A DNA stretch of 14,079 nt from CAYGZL01 sp964354345. Lineage in GTDB: Bacteria > Chloroflexota > Anaerolineae > Anaerolineales > UBA4823. The notes under the pieces were generated by a model. It worked only from the letters and a program-made list of their open reading frames with translations. It searched no databases and was not told where the DNA came from. Position 1 is the first letter of the stretch. Every line of letters starts with the position of its first letter. The position numbers were made by a program, and so were the translations under genes. Of the stretch, positions 13,945 through 14,079 are shown in pieces. Where the stretch lies: contig CAYGZL010000022.1 in assembly GCA_964354345.1 (NCBI GenBank), forward strand, positions 1 to 14,079. Direction: 5' to 3'.

Positions 13945-14079
13945 TCAGTCTTCAGCATGCCATTCCGAACGCAGAACACTCATGATGATGACATCCAGAT
14001 AGCGCCCATCCTTATACATTGCCTGGCGTTTGCGACCCTCATGCACAAAACCGGCTTTTTCATAAGAGCGGATGGCGCG
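13945..14079 (-). CDS. GNAT-family N-acetyltransferase, C-terminal part (partial)
   Basis: The last 44 codons of a minus-strand gene enter from the right edge and end with TGA at 13945-13947. The sequence AIRSYEKAGFVHEGRKRQAM, then YKDGRYLDVIIMSVL, is the typical end of RimJ/RimL-like GNAT acetyltransferases: the A-x-x-Y-E-K-x-G-F helix/strand that closes over acetyl-CoA, and the final strand with D-x-x-x-M-S-x-L. The acceptor, such as a protein N-terminus, antibiotic or polyamine, cannot be told from this piece. It lies directly upstream of mutM in the same transcript direction. Confidence 0.85.
   Translation of the reverse strand, partial: RAIRSYEKAGFVHEGRKRQAMYKDGRYLDVIIMSVLRSEWHAED

Overview
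The window reads as a bacterial chromosomal fragment, most likely from Chloroflexota and probably class Anaerolineae. This is inference from family resemblance. The supporting signs are an unusually long SecA without the C-terminal zinc motif, a tubulin-like (Tubulin_2 type) protein, a choice-of-anchor Q relic with a C-terminus like those of Chloroflexota surface proteins, and a Thr/Ser/Gly/Asn-rich lipoprotein. No rRNA, tRNA, CRISPR array or phage module was seen.

Left third, 1-2110, is an insertion-sequence zone. The 5' part of an IS630-family transposase (minus strand) runs off the left edge. Its likely outer end lies near 384, exactly where a 5'-truncated plus-strand host gene (385-1035) resumes. 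A short minus-strand reading frame (1176-1397) with a good hairpin terminator follows. It abuts a second, unrelated and heavily decayed IS630-family transposase (about 1428-2042), which has stops, a frameshift, an internal deletion and a lost 3' end.

Middle, 2138-4788: a near-consensus promoter drives a secreted lipoprotein of unknown function (2211-3641). It is followed on the same strand by a tubulin-superfamily-like protein (3778-4788) whose glycine-rich GTP-binding signature is altered. This pair is the most unusual content of the window.

4789-5800 is a gene graveyard. Side by side lie the C-terminal end of a choice-of-anchor Q surface protein, the V-VIb core of a Ser/Thr protein kinase with a frameshift, and, in opposite orientation, the N-terminal piece of a SAM-dependent methyltransferase.

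5862-8894 is a minus-strand operon read from a strong promoter at 8866-8894. In transcription order it holds an M24B Xaa-Pro-type peptidase, an alpha/beta hydrolase that begins one base after the peptidase stop, and a membrane PAP2 phosphatase. A divergent extended -10 promoter on the plus strand drives secA (9040-13035), which carries large insertions relative to Escherichia coli SecA. Convergent to secA is mutM/fpg (13105-13929), which lies 15 bases downstream of the end of a GNAT acetyltransferase gene entering from the right edge.

The right half (5862-14079) is ordinary housekeeping chromosome with tight operon spacing. The left 5.8 kb is accessory DNA with many broken genes.
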